Shown here piece after piece: positions 33,962-43,259 of a stretch of DNA of 63,759 nucleotides. The number at the start of each line of letters is the position of its first letter. The stretch's first letter is position 1. Position numbers and translations under genes: made by a program. The stretch is from contig CACXBB010000011.1 in NCBI GenBank assembly GCA_902765735.1, positions 1 to 63,759 on the forward strand, read 5' to 3'. The notes under the pieces are model-generated. The model searched no databases, was not told the origin of the DNA, and saw nothing but the letters and a program-made list of their open reading frames with translations. The stretch is from an uncultured Eubacteriales bacterium. Lineage in GTDB: Bacteria; Bacillota; Clostridia; Christensenellales; Aristaeellaceae.

Positions 33962-35362
33962 TCAATGATTGAGCCGGGATCTGTCCATGAGCCCCAGCTC
34001 CGCAAGCGCCTGCCACACCGTCTCCACGCCCACGACGCGCATGCCCTCGGGGACGCGCAGGCCCTTCATATTGTACTTCGGCACGATCAGGTTGTTGAAG
34101 CCCAGCCGCGCGCACTCCGACACGCGCCGGTCCGCCTGGGCGATGGCCCGCACCTCTCCGGCGAGGCCCACCTCCCCCATCACGGCCCAGTCGCCGCCGA
34201 TGGCGCGGTTTTTCTGGGAGGACGCCACCGCCGCGCACAGCGCCAGGTCGGCGGCGGGTTCGGTCAGCGACATGCCTCCGGCGATGTTGATGTACACGTC
34301 CTGGTCGTAGAGCCTCAGGCCCACCCGCTTCTCAAGCACCGCCAGCAGCAGCGCCAGGCGGCCCTGATCGACGCCGCTGGCCATGCGCCGGGGATTGCCG
34401 AACACGGTGGTGGCCACCAGGGCCTGCACGTCCGTCAGCAGCGGGCGTGTTCCCTCCATGGCGCACATCACCACCGCGCCGCTGGCGTCGTGGGCCCGCT
34501 CGGACAGCAGCGCCTCGCTGGCGTTCTCAACCTCCAGCATGCCGCGCTCGCTCATCTCAAACATCCCCAGCTCGTTGACGGAGCCGAAGCGGTTCTTCAC
34601 AGCCCTGAGCAGCCGGTACTGGTGCTGCCGGTCGCCCTCGAAGTACAATACGGCGTCCACCATGTGCTCCAGTATGCGCGGACCTGCGATGGCCCCCTCC
34701 TTGGTCACGTGCCCCACCAGGAACACGCTGCACCCGCTGAGCTTCGCAAGCCGCATCAGTTGGGCGGCGCACTCCCGCACCTGGGACACGCTGCCCGGGG
34801 CGCTGGCCATGTCCGGGCGATACATGGTCTGTATGGAGTCCACCACCATCACCGACGGGGAGAGCTGCTGCATGCGCTTCTCCACGGTGTTCATGTCGTT
34901 TTCCGACAGCACGAAGAACCCGGAATCCGCGTCTCCCAGCCGCTTCGCGCGCATCTTCACCTGCCGGGCGGATTCCTCGCCGGACACGTACAGCACGCAC
35001 GCGCCGTCCCGGGACATGTTGGCGCACAGCTGGGTCAGCAGCGTGGACTTGCCGATGCCGGGGTCGCCGCCCACCAGCACCAGCGAGCCGTCCACCACGC
35101 CGCCGCCCAGCACCCTGTCCAGCTCACCGATGCCGGTGCTTCTGCGCTCCATGGCCTCGTCGGGAATGGCGTCGACCCGCAGGGCCTCCGCGTCGGCGCC
35201 CGGCGCGCGCTTGAGCTTCTTCTCGTCGCTCTTCAGGAAGGCCGGGGCGGCCTCCTGCTCCGTCAATGTGTTCCAGCTGCCGCACTCCGGGCATTTGCCC
35301 AGCCAGCGCGGGGTCTCGTAGCCGCACTCCGAGCACACATAGATCGTCTTTGCCTTTGCCAA
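33962..35362 (-). CDS. radA: DNA repair protein RadA
   Basis: The 466-residue protein begins at a TTG with GGAGG 10 bases upstream. It has a C4 zinc finger (CSECGYETPRWLGKCPECG), Walker A GGDPGIGKSTLL, the RadA-specific KNRFG, and a C-terminal Lon-like domain. RadA drives branch migration in recombination and transformation. An ATG 4 bases earlier is in another frame. Its -10 box overlaps the divergent promoter region of the phosphoesterase-like gene. Confidence 0.95.
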   Translation of the reverse strand: MAKAKTIYVCSECGYETPRWLGKCPECGSWNTLTEQEAAPAFLKSDEKKLKRAPGADAEALRVDAIPDEAMERRSTGIGELDRVLGGGVVDGSLVLVGGDPGIGKSTLLTQLCANMSRDGACVLYVSGEESARQVKMRAKRLGDADSGFFVLSENDMNTVEKRMQQLSPSVMVVDSIQTMYRPDMASAPGSVSQVRECAAQLMRLAKLSGCSVFLVGHVTKEGAIAGPRILEHMVDAVLYFEGDRQHQYRLLRAVKNRFGSVNELGMFEMSERGMLEVENASEALLSERAHDASGAVVMCAMEGTRPLLTDVQALVATTVFGNPRRMASGVDQGRLALLLAVLEKRVGLRLYDQDVYINIAGGMSLTEPAADLALCAAVASSQKNRAIGGDWAVMGEVGLAGEVRAIAQADRRVSECARLGFNNLIVPKYNMKGLRVPEGMRVVGVETVWQALAELGLMDRSRLNH

Positions 35363-35420
35363 TGTTCATCCGCCTCCGTGGACCATGCGTTATATTTATT
35401 ATAACATATTTTGTCACGGC

Positions 35421-35449
35421 TTGCCAGATTGAAAAAAAGAAACTATAAT
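35421..35449 (+). promoter_or_regulatory. Promoter of the phosphoesterase-like gene
   Basis: TTGCCA-17-TATAAT about 35 bases before the start codon. Confidence 0.75.
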
Positions 35450-35483
35450 AAAATAGATGAATTGTGTGATGTGAGGTTCTTTC

Positions 35484-36848
35484 ATGCCTGATTCTGAGAA
35501 TAAAAAGCGCCGGAAGGTGAACGTGCCCCGACCGGACGCCGACGACCAGGCCGCGCGGGACGAGTCCAGCCTCTACGGCGACGAGGGCGACATCCCCCTA
35601 AGGCGCAAAAAGGCTAAGCCGAAGCAGGGCGACGGGAAGGCAAAAAAGGGCGTCAAGGCGAAGGCTTCGAAGTCCAAAGCCCGCGGCAAGAAGGCCGCCC
35701 GGCGGCGCAAGGGCTATCGCTCCCTCTTCGAGCTGATGAGCGCCACCGGCAGCGACAGCCTGTTCAAGCCCCTCAGGCTGTTCGGCCGTGAGATCCGGTT
35801 CTGGCCGCTGTTTCTGGCGGGCATCATCGCCCTCTTGGCGGTGGGCGTGATGCTCAACAACAGCAACCTGACCGTGGCCGAGAACAAGGTGACCATCGTG
35901 GGCCTGCCCGAGGCGCTGGAGGGCTGCCGGGTGGTGGTGCTGTCCGATATGAACGGCCGGCGCTTCGGCGACGCCCAGAGCCTGCTTCTGCGCACCGTCA
36001 ACGCGCTGAACTACGACTACATCTTCTGCCTCGGGGACATGGTGGGCAAGGGCGGCGACCCGCAGCCCTTCTACGAATTCCTGGAGGGGCTCAAGAGACC
36101 CGAGAAGGTGTACTTCATCTGCGGCGACTGCGACCCCGGCCCCTACGTGGAATCCCCCCGGCAGATCACGGGCACGCTGTCGCAGATCGTGCTGGCGGAC
36201 TGGATCCTCGGGGCCGTCGAGCGCGGGGCGAACTACGTGGACGCGCCGGTCAAGCTGCCCGTCAAGGACGCCAACCTGTGGGTGTCCCCGGTGACAATGC
36301 TCAACCTCGAGACCGTCTCCACCGCGGAATACTGGAAGGCCCAGACCGAGCAGGAGGTGGACGGCGTGATCTCCGGCGTCTCGGCGGACTACAACACGCT
36401 GCCGATGACCGACTACCGCTACCAGCTGATGCAGAAGCTCTACGACGCCGAGATCAACATGGCCACCACCGACCTGCACATCGCGCTGGCCCACGAGCCC
36501 CCGGCGGAGGACTTCATCTACACCTCGGAGTCCCACAAGGTGGACGAGCGCTACCTGCTGCCGCCGGAGCTGGTACTGGCGGGACACTACTGCAACGGCG
36601 TGTGGCGGCTGCCCTTCATCGGGGCGCTCTACGTGCCGGACAAGACCCTGCCCCGCGGCGGCTGGTTCCCGGCTCAGTCCTCCATCTGCGGCTTGAGCAG
36701 CGTGGACGAGACCCAGATGTACATCACCGCCGGCATGTCCAACAACGGCGCCGTACCGCTGATGCCCTTCCGCCTTTTCAACGGTCCCCAGATCTCGCTG
36801 CTGACCCTGACCTCCACGCTGCCGGAGAATATGCTGGAGGCGGGATGA
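35484..36848 (+). CDS. Membrane-anchored metallophosphoesterase-like protein with altered metal site
   Basis: The 454-residue protein has a highly basic Lys/Ala-rich cytoplasmic N-terminus (about 30-80), one transmembrane helix (about 112-130) and an extracellular calcineurin-like domain. The motifs can be followed but are changed: LSDMNG for SDxH, LGDMVG intact, CGDCD for GNHD/E, ALAHEPP intact, and GHYCNG for GHTHGG. At least three usual metal ligands (His, Asn, His) are replaced. It may bind metals differently or be non-catalytic. GAGG lies upstream of the ATG. Confidence 0.7.
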   Translation: MPDSENKKRRKVNVPRPDADDQAARDESSLYGDEGDIPLRRKKAKPKQGDGKAKKGVKAKASKSKARGKKAARRRKGYRSLFELMSATGSDSLFKPLRLFGREIRFWPLFLAGIIALLAVGVMLNNSNLTVAENKVTIVGLPEALEGCRVVVLSDMNGRRFGDAQSLLLRTVNALNYDYIFCLGDMVGKGGDPQPFYEFLEGLKRPEKVYFICGDCDPGPYVESPRQITGTLSQIVLADWILGAVERGANYVDAPVKLPVKDANLWVSPVTMLNLETVSTAEYWKAQTEQEVDGVISGVSADYNTLPMTDYRYQLMQKLYDAEINMATTDLHIALAHEPPAEDFIYTSESHKVDERYLLPPELVLAGHYCNGVWRLPFIGALYVPDKTLPRGGWFPAQSSICGLSSVDETQMYITAGMSNNGAVPLMPFRLFNGPQISLLTLTSTLPENMLEAG

Positions 36849-36849
36849 T

Positions 36850-37010
36850 ATGAATTGAGAATTGAATAATTGAGAATTGAGAATTGATGTTGAGACTGTC
36901 GCACAGCGCTGACAGATTCTTGGAACATGCGTAGGGGCGCCGATGCGGCGCCCGCCGGGGTACGAAACGCAATGTACTTCACGACGGGCGGCGCATCGCC
37001 GCCCCTACAT
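36850..37010. repeat. GAATTGA array followed by a GTAGGGGCG element
   Basis: GAATTGA units run to about 36888. A palindrome (36926-37010) opens with CATGCGTAGGGGCG and ends with GCCCCTACAT, with long GATGCGGCGCCCGCC arms. It matches the outer parts of the element at 15493 but has a different centre. Confidence 0.85.
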
Positions 37011-37097
37011 CGTTTTGGCTCCGTCTCCCTTCTTTGTCATAATCCGTCTTCCATCTGGACATAATGATACTCATCAAACGCAAGGGAGGCGGCGTCA

Positions 37098-38594
37098 TTG
37101 AATCGTGCGCAAGTCGAAACGGCGCAGGGCGTGCTGTCGGGCGATCTTAACGAAAACATCGCGTATTTCAGGAACCTCCTGCACGCGGACGTGAATTCGG
37201 ACGCCCACTTTCGCCCATTCATGGCGGGCGGGACGCGCTTATGCGTCATCTACATCGAGGGCATGGCGTCGGACCAGAAGATCAGCGACTTCATCCTGCG
37301 TGCGTGCGCCGCGGACATATCCGAAAAGACCCTGCCCATCACGCCGGAAAGCCTGATGGAGCGGGTCGTGGAGATCGCCCAGTGCGACACGGAGGAGCGC
37401 GTGCCGGAGATACTGGACGCGGTGGTCACCGGCATGACGGCGGTACTGGTGGAGGGAGCAGACGCGGCGCTGATACTGGAGACCCGGGGCTATCCCGCGC
37501 GCTCGGTGGACCGCACCACCAACGAATCGGTGGTGCTGGGGGCGCAGGAGGGCTTCGTGGAGAGCCTGCGCACCAACATGACGCTCCTGAGGCGCTACCT
37601 GCCCTCGCCGCACCTGGTCACCGAGGCCATGACCGTGGGCACGGCGGTGCCCTGCCGGCTGTCGCTGGTGTACCTGTCCGGCGTGGCCGACCCGGAGATC
37701 GTCAATCGGCTCAGGGCTCGCATCAAGCGCGTCGACGTGCCCACGGTGATGGGCGCGGGCGCGCTGGGGCAGCTGATCGAGGACAGGCCCTCGGCGCTGC
37801 TGCCCCAGATATTGCAGACCGAGCGCCCCGACCGCGTGGCGGCCTGCCTGGCGGACGGCCAGGTGGCGCTACTGGCGGACAACTCCCCCTGCGCGCTGGT
37901 CATGCCGGTGAGCGTGTTTCACCTGATGCACGCCCCGGACGACGCCTTCGCCCGCTGGCAGTACGGCAGCTTCCTCCGCCTCATCCGTGTGGCGGGCATG
38001 CTGCTGTCGGTGTTTCTGCCGGGGCTGTACATCGCCATGACCGACTACCACATGCACCTCATTCCCATGAGCCTGCTGGTCTCGATCTCCGAGGCCCGGG
38101 TGAACGTGCCCTTCCCCATATTGGTGGAGATACTGATCATGGAGTTCGCCTTCTACCTGATCAACGAGGCCGGCACCCGCATGCCCCGTCAGATCGGTGG
38201 CGCGCTGGGCATCGTGGGGGCGCTGATCCTGGGCCAGGCGGCGGTGGCGGCGTCCATCATCAGCCCGATACTCATCATCATCGTGGCCATCACGGGGCTG
38301 GGCAACTACGCCACGCCGGAATACAGCTTCAGCATCGCGCTGGTCATCTACCGGCTGTTCGTGATACTGGCCGGGGCGCTGCTGGGGCTGTACGGCATCT
38401 GCATCGCGGGCTTCTGCATCACCGCGTCGGTCTGCGGCATGCGCTCGCTGGGGGTGCCCTACACGGAGCCCGTCGCCCCGCCCCGGCCCCACAACCCGGA
38501 CCTGCTTTTGAGGCTGCCCACCCGCATGCAGCGGCGGCCCATGCCCTATGCCCAACAGCCCAATTGGATGGAGGCGCACCGGGATGAGGCTTGA
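37098..38594 (+). CDS. gerAA: GerA-type spore germination protein, A subunit
   Basis: The TTG start has GGGAGG 8 bases upstream; 498 residues. A large hydrophilic N-terminal domain (about 1-290) is followed by five or so transmembrane helices and the family motifs ALILGQAAVAASIISP and AITGLGNYATPEYSF. It forms the nutrient-gated germinant receptor with the B and C subunits in the spore inner membrane. The sequence CATAATG about 32 bases upstream resembles a SigG -10 box, but the -35 is not convincing. First gene of a three-gene operon with overlapping ends. Confidence 0.93.
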   Translation: MNRAQVETAQGVLSGDLNENIAYFRNLLHADVNSDAHFRPFMAGGTRLCVIYIEGMASDQKISDFILRACAADISEKTLPITPESLMERVVEIAQCDTEERVPEILDAVVTGMTAVLVEGADAALILETRGYPARSVDRTTNESVVLGAQEGFVESLRTNMTLLRRYLPSPHLVTEAMTVGTAVPCRLSLVYLSGVADPEIVNRLRARIKRVDVPTVMGAGALGQLIEDRPSALLPQILQTERPDRVAACLADGQVALLADNSPCALVMPVSVFHLMHAPDDAFARWQYGSFLRLIRVAGMLLSVFLPGLYIAMTDYHMHLIPMSLLVSISEARVNVPFPILVEILIMEFAFYLINEAGTRMPRQIGGALGIVGALILGQAAVAASIISPILIIIVAITGLGNYATPEYSFSIALVIYRLFVILAGALLGLYGICIAGFCITASVCGMRSLGVPYTEPVAPPRPHNPDLLLRLPTRMQRRPMPYAQQPNWMEAHRDEA

Positions 38595-39591
38595 GATGTC
38601 CAGAAGCGCCGCCTCCGCCAGCCTGATCGCCGCGCTGACCTCCCGGCTGTTCTACGGCCTGACGCTGGAGACCGCCGACGCCGCCAACGCCGGGTGGATG
38701 GCCGCGCTGCTGGGGCTTGCGCTGTCCCTGCCGTCGGTGTGGCTGATGAGCCGACTCAGGCCTCCGGCGCGACGGGCGCTGGCACTGCCGCTGCTCGTGG
38801 GTCTGGCGCTGGACGCCGCCTGCACCGTGGAGTGCACGGCCTACTCGGAGAGCTGCCTGGCCTTCAACCACGTTGCCCCCGTCTTCCTGATGCTGCCGCT
38901 GCTGGCCGCCATACTGCGCTGCGCGTGGCTGGGCGGCGACGCGCTGGGCGGCGCGGCCCGCATCTGGACACGACTGTTCGCGGCGCTGATGCTCATCGTC
39001 ATACTCTACCAGCTCCCCTACTACAACGCCGGATGGCTCATGCCCTGGTTCGGCGCGGGCGGGGGCGGCATACTCCGCGCGGGCGTTCGCGCGGCGGGCT
39101 GGAACGTGCTGCTGGCCGGAAGCGCCGCGGGCATCTGCCGGGAGGAGATCGGATTCAGGCGCCTGCTTCGGGGCCTGCTGGTCTCCACCGCAGTGGCGGC
39201 GGGGCTGGTGGCGCTTCGACAGATGATGGCCCCGGCCTTCACATCGGAGGCCGTCACCCGCTTCACCCGCATCGACACCCTGCTGACCAACGGCCGCGCG
39301 CCGCTGTACCTGCAACTTCCGATGATCGTCGCCTGGTTCGGCGGGATGCTTCATTTGATGTGCTTCGAGAGCGTCGCCGCCTGCGCCCTGACCCGCAAAC
39401 TGCTGCCGAACGTCAAAGAAGGCGCGTGCATGGCGCTCGGGCTTGCCGCGGTGTTCGCGCTGGCGCTGCTTCGCGTGTCCCGCGCGGTCGCAACGCTGAA
39501 GCTCGCGCCCTATCTGTACCACGCGCTGACCGCCGCAGCGCTGACCCTCTGGCTCGTGAAGGGAGGCGAAGCCCCGTGCGCCGCGTCTTAG
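38584..39591 (+). CDS. gerAB: GerA-type spore germination protein, B subunit
   Basis: The ATG at 38584 has GGAGG upstream and overlaps the end of gerAA; an internal ATG at 38596 is also possible. The 335-residue product is almost wholly hydrophobic with about 10 helices, as in the spore germination permease (APC-superfamily) B subunits that bind germinants. Sequence conservation is low, so the call rests on hydropathy plus position between the A and C subunits. Confidence 0.87.
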   Translation: MRLEMSRSAASASLIAALTSRLFYGLTLETADAANAGWMAALLGLALSLPSVWLMSRLRPPARRALALPLLVGLALDAACTVECTAYSESCLAFNHVAPVFLMLPLLAAILRCAWLGGDALGGAARIWTRLFAALMLIVILYQLPYYNAGWLMPWFGAGGGGILRAGVRAAGWNVLLAGSAAGICREEIGFRRLLRGLLVSTAVAAGLVALRQMMAPAFTSEAVTRFTRIDTLLTNGRAPLYLQLPMIVAWFGGMLHLMCFESVAACALTRKLLPNVKEGACMALGLAAVFALALLRVSRAVATLKLAPYLYHALTAAALTLWLVKGGEAPCAAS

Positions 39592-40694
39592 TCCTGATGC
39601 TTTTGATGATCATCCCCGCCCTGACCGGCTGCGCGGTCACCGGCGAGGTGGAGAACCAGGCCTACGCGCTGGTGATGGGCGTCGATAAGACCCCCGCCGG
39701 AGGGATCGACCTGACCATCCGCATCCCCCGCATCGGCCACGGCGATTCCGGCGGCGAGGGGGCCGTGGGCAAGGGCGAGCCCTACCTGGTGCTCACCGCC
39801 GGGGGCGACGACTACGCCCAGGCCATGGAGCATTTGCAGTGGGCCGCGGCGCGGGAGTTGAACCTGAGCCACCTGAACCTGCTGATCGTCTCCGAAGCCC
39901 TGGCGACCGGTGCGGACTTCCCCGCGCTCATCCGGGAGATCGCGACCACCCGGCACCTGTACGCCACCGCGGGCTTCGTGGTGTGCGAGGGGCGGGCGGG
40001 CGACTTCATCGAGGGCCAGGAGACGCTGCTGGGCAGCCACCTCTCCAGCGACATCAGCGCCATGTTCCGCCACTACGCCGCCCACGGCTTCATCCCGGGT
40101 TCCACCTTCGCCGACCTGTACTACGCCACGCTGTCCTGTTATTCCGACCCCACCGGGCTGTGGGGCTTCCCGGACTCCGGGGAGCAGGCGGCGGCCGCCG
40201 TCATAGAGACCGACGAGTCATCCCTCAACGCGCAGACCAGGACCGCCTCCTCCCGGCAGTACCTGGGCACGGCGCTCTTCCGGGACGGCGTGTGCGTGGG
40301 GCGGCTGGACGGCGCGGAGACCCTCTGCCTCAACCTGCTGACAAGGCGCGTGGACGCCTTCGGCTTCGAGGCCGACGGCAGGGTGTGGGCGCTGTCCTCC
40401 GCCCTGCCGCCGAGGGTGCGGGCGCGGCGCGACGGCGATAAAATGCGGATAGACGTCTCCGTCTCCCTCGTCAGCGAAAACCCCGGGGACCCGGCGGGCG
40501 CGGAGGCCGCCGTCGCCCGAGCGATCACGCAGGTCGTGGATAAATGCAAGGCCCTACGGGTGGAGCCCTTCGGCTTTGCCGCGAAGGCCGCCGCCCGCTT
40601 TGCCACGCTGGACGACTGGCTCCAATACGACTGGCGCGCCCGCTTCCCCGAGGCAGACGTCCGCGTGGCGGTGCACATCGCCACGGCGGAGTGA
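39576..40694 (+). CDS. gerAC: GerA-type spore germination lipoprotein, C subunit
   Basis: The GTG at 39576 has GGGAGG 9 bases upstream and overlaps gerAB. The 372-residue product has a lipobox LTGC (Cys about 19), the start of the mature region (GEVENQAYALVMGVDKT) typical of Ger(x)C proteins, and the C-terminal domain ending near DWLQYDWRARFPEADVRV. It is the outer-face lipoprotein of the receptor. Confidence 0.92.
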   Translation: MRRVLVLMLLMIIPALTGCAVTGEVENQAYALVMGVDKTPAGGIDLTIRIPRIGHGDSGGEGAVGKGEPYLVLTAGGDDYAQAMEHLQWAAARELNLSHLNLLIVSEALATGADFPALIREIATTRHLYATAGFVVCEGRAGDFIEGQETLLGSHLSSDISAMFRHYAAHGFIPGSTFADLYYATLSCYSDPTGLWGFPDSGEQAAAAVIETDESSLNAQTRTASSRQYLGTALFRDGVCVGRLDGAETLCLNLLTRRVDAFGFEADGRVWALSSALPPRVRARRDGDKMRIDVSVSLVSENPGDPAGAEAAVARAITQVVDKCKALRVEPFGFAAKAAARFATLDDWLQYDWRARFPEADVRVAVHIATAE

Positions 40695-40702
40695 GCAAAC
40701 AA

Positions 40703-40837
40703 GGGGGACGACCTCTTTCGTCTGGCCTGCGGCCAGCCACCTTCCCCTGAAGGGGAAGGCTTTTGGCAGCGCTTCCATATGCCTTCCCCTTCAGGGGAAG
40801 GTGGCACGCGAAGCGTGACGGAAGAGGTCGTCCCCCC
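40703..40837. repeat. CTTCCCC cassette bounded by GGGGGACGACC inverted ends
   Basis: GGGGGACGACCTCTTTCG and its complement bound two CCTTCCCC hairpins in opposite orientation. It fills the gap between the convergent gerAC and helicase genes. Confidence 0.85.
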
Positions 40838-40843
40838 GTTACC

Positions 40844-43156
40844 CTACAACATTGTTGCCCTCCAGAACCCCTCCAGTTCCCGCTTCAGTTCGCTCAGCTT
40901 CCCCACGTCCGTCACGTCCCAGTGGGGCGGCATGAGCTCCCTCATCTTCTCTTGCCGGTAGCGCACATCCATTAAAATCACCACGCCCCGGTCGGTCTCG
41001 GTGCGGATCACGCGCCCCGCGGCCTGCAAGACCCGCCTCAGGCCGGGGTAGGTGTAGGCCGCGTCCATGCCGCCGTCGTCGGCGTCGTCCAGCAGTTCGC
41101 GCAGGGTCTCCCGCTCAAAGCTCAGCTGCGGCATGCCCGTGGAAACGATGGCCGCGCCGGACAGCCGGTCCTCCGGCAGATCGACGCCCTCCGCGAACAC
41201 CCCGCCCAGCACGATGAACCCCACCAGACTCCGCGCCGGCGCGGGCTTGAAGCGCTCGATGAAGGCCATGCGCTGGGGCTCAGTCATGTGGGCCTCCTGG
41301 CAGACGGCATCGTCATAGGGCCATAGCATGCGGTAGTGTTTGAACACCAGCGTCATGTAGGCGTAGGAGGGAAAGCAGGCGATGTAGTTGCCGGGCTTCG
41401 CCTCCGCCATGGTGTGGATCACCTGCGCCACGGTGTGCCTGGTGCACTCCCGGTCCCGAAGCGACACCGACACCGGCAGCCGCAGTACCTTCAGATTCTC
41501 CCGCGGGAACGGCGATTCCAGCCGGAGCGCCTCGTCCGCCTCGCCGTCCGCGCCCAGCTGCGCGGCATAGAAGTCCATCGGCGCGAGGGTGGCGGAAAAC
41601 AGCGCCGCGCCGCCCACCCGTTTAAGCGCCCGGCGCATGTGCTTCGACGGGTCGTAGCACCACAGCCTGACCAGCAGCCAGCGGTCCTGGGGGAGCGTCA
41701 TCGCCCGGTAGCACTCGGGGTCGAAGCGCCTGGACACATTCACGAACCACTGGACGTCGAACACGAACTCCCGCACGTCCGGCTCGGGGCTGTTCAGCTC
41801 CCCCGCCGCCTCCGCGAACCGCCGCGCCGCCTCCACGATCCCCTCCGGCAGGTCGGACAGTGCCTCCGGTTCCTGGTCATCCTCACTTCGCAGCGACCTG
41901 AGCAGCTCGGTCATCAGCCGCACCATGGGGCTCTCCTTCCCCTCGAAGGCCGCGACGCGCTTCCTCAATTCATAAAGACGCCGTCCACTCAGGTTCGCCG
42001 ACAGCATCTCCCGCGCCCGGTCCGGGAGGTTGTGGGCCTCGTCCACCAGCAGACCGGCCTTCGACCGGGTGTCGAAGTAGCGCTTGATGCGCACCCGGGG
42101 GTCGAAGGCGTAGTTGTAGTCGCAGATGATCACGTCCGCCGTCTCGGAGATGTCCAGCGACAGCTCGAAGGGGCACAGGCCGTAGTCCTCCGCCAGCGCG
42201 CGGACGGCCTCCGCGTCCAGCTTCTGCATGCCCACCGCCGCCCTGAGGGCGTCCCTGCGCCGGTCGTAGTAGCCCATGGCGTGGGGACAGCCCATGCAGT
42301 CCATGGTGTCCAGAAGGCAGCACTTCTCCTTGGCGGTGACGGTCACGGACCGTATCGCCAGCCCCTGCGCGCGCATCCTGTCGAGGGCGTCCTCGGCGGC
42401 GCGGCGGCCGGTGGTGCGGGCGGTCAGGTAGAATACGGCGGTGATGTACCCCTTCCCCAGCGCCTTGAGCGCCCCGTACAGCGACGCCGCCGTCTTGCCG
42501 ATGCCCGTGGGGGCCTCGATCAGCGCGTTTGCGCCCCGCTTCATGGCGCGGAATGTGGCCCTCGCCATCTCCTTCTGGCCGTCCCGGTAGTCGTCGTAGG
42601 GAAAGCGGAAGTGTTCAAGCGTCGCCCGGCTCTTCTCCTTCCAGTCGTCCACCGCCGTGATCCAGCCCAAATAGAGCTTTACATAGCCCGTCAGCAGTTT
42701 ATCGAGCGTCCTGGCGTCGTATTCCTCGCGGTACTCCCGCACCCGGCCGTCCATCCGGGCGTAGGTCAGAGTCACCTCGGCGCGGTCCACGCTGTGATTC
42801 AGGCACAGCATCGCCGCGTAGATCTCCGCCTGGGCCCAGTGCACGGGATGATCGTACTTCATGATGGTGTCGGGATTGCGCCCGGTGGTCTTGATCTCCT
42901 TGACGCACACGACATCCGGGCCGACGTACACGGCGTCCGCCCGCCCCTGCACGCGCAGTATGTGGCCGCCCGTCCCGATGTCCCGGCTGACCGGCGCCTC
43001 CGCCTGCCAGCTGGCGGGCAGCAGCTCCTGCAGCGCCTGATGGCCCCTGACGCCCTCGCGCATGCGGGCGTAGGACGCGCCGCCGGGGATCAGGTCGCCC
43101 TTCTCCATGGCGTATTCCGCCAGCGTCCGAACGCTGACCACGTGAATTTGCGGCAA
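40844..43156 (-). CDS. PD-(D/E)XK nuclease - XPD/DinG-type Fe-S helicase fusion
   Basis: I start it at the TTG (43156) preceded by GAGGGG; 770 residues. The N-terminal 170 residues form a Cas4/RecB-like nuclease: GRADAV...VCVKEIKTTGRN (catalytic Asp, Glu, Lys) and the QAEIYAAM motif. The helicase part has Walker A EAPTGIGKT, cysteines KEKCC..CMGC..LCPFE for a 4Fe-4S cluster, the DEAH box VDEAHNLP and late motifs LGGVFAEGVDLP and QAAGRVIRT. It is a 5'-3' DNA helicase with its own nuclease, known across Clostridia. The cellular role is not established. It is divergent from manA. Confidence 0.87.
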   Translation of the reverse strand: MPQIHVVSVRTLAEYAMEKGDLIPGGASYARMREGVRGHQALQELLPASWQAEAPVSRDIGTGGHILRVQGRADAVYVGPDVVCVKEIKTTGRNPDTIMKYDHPVHWAQAEIYAAMLCLNHSVDRAEVTLTYARMDGRVREYREEYDARTLDKLLTGYVKLYLGWITAVDDWKEKSRATLEHFRFPYDDYRDGQKEMARATFRAMKRGANALIEAPTGIGKTAASLYGALKALGKGYITAVFYLTARTTGRRAAEDALDRMRAQGLAIRSVTVTAKEKCCLLDTMDCMGCPHAMGYYDRRRDALRAAVGMQKLDAEAVRALAEDYGLCPFELSLDISETADVIICDYNYAFDPRVRIKRYFDTRSKAGLLVDEAHNLPDRAREMLSANLSGRRLYELRKRVAAFEGKESPMVRLMTELLRSLRSEDDQEPEALSDLPEGIVEAARRFAEAAGELNSPEPDVREFVFDVQWFVNVSRRFDPECYRAMTLPQDRWLLVRLWCYDPSKHMRRALKRVGGAALFSATLAPMDFYAAQLGADGEADEALRLESPFPRENLKVLRLPVSVSLRDRECTRHTVAQVIHTMAEAKPGNYIACFPSYAYMTLVFKHYRMLWPYDDAVCQEAHMTEPQRMAFIERFKPAPARSLVGFIVLGGVFAEGVDLPEDRLSGAAIVSTGMPQLSFERETLRELLDDADDGGMDAAYTYPGLRRVLQAAGRVIRTETDRGVVILMDVRYRQEKMRELMPPHWDVTDVGKLSELKRELEGFWRATML

Positions 43157-43174
43157 GTTTTCCGCCCCTCTCCC

Positions 43175-43203
43175 TTGACAGTTACGCAACAAAATGGTAA
43201 ATT
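43175..43203 (+). promoter_or_regulatory. Promoter of manA
   Basis: Consensus TTGACA, a 17-base spacer and TAAATT, about 55 bases before the manA start; it overlaps the helicase ribosome binding region. Confidence 0.65.
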
Positions 43204-43259
43204 GTATATGAACAGTATACCCGACACCACGGGCATTTGCAAGAAGGAGGAGATAATTC

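Noticed and set aside
37040-37070. SigG promoter for the gerA operon
   Set aside because: A CATAATG -10-like box exists, but no matching -35 at the right distance, so I did not annotate it.
38694-40694. A 666-codon frame as one gene
   Set aside because: Its first half is a shadow of gerAB; the real gene is gerAC from the GTG at 39576.
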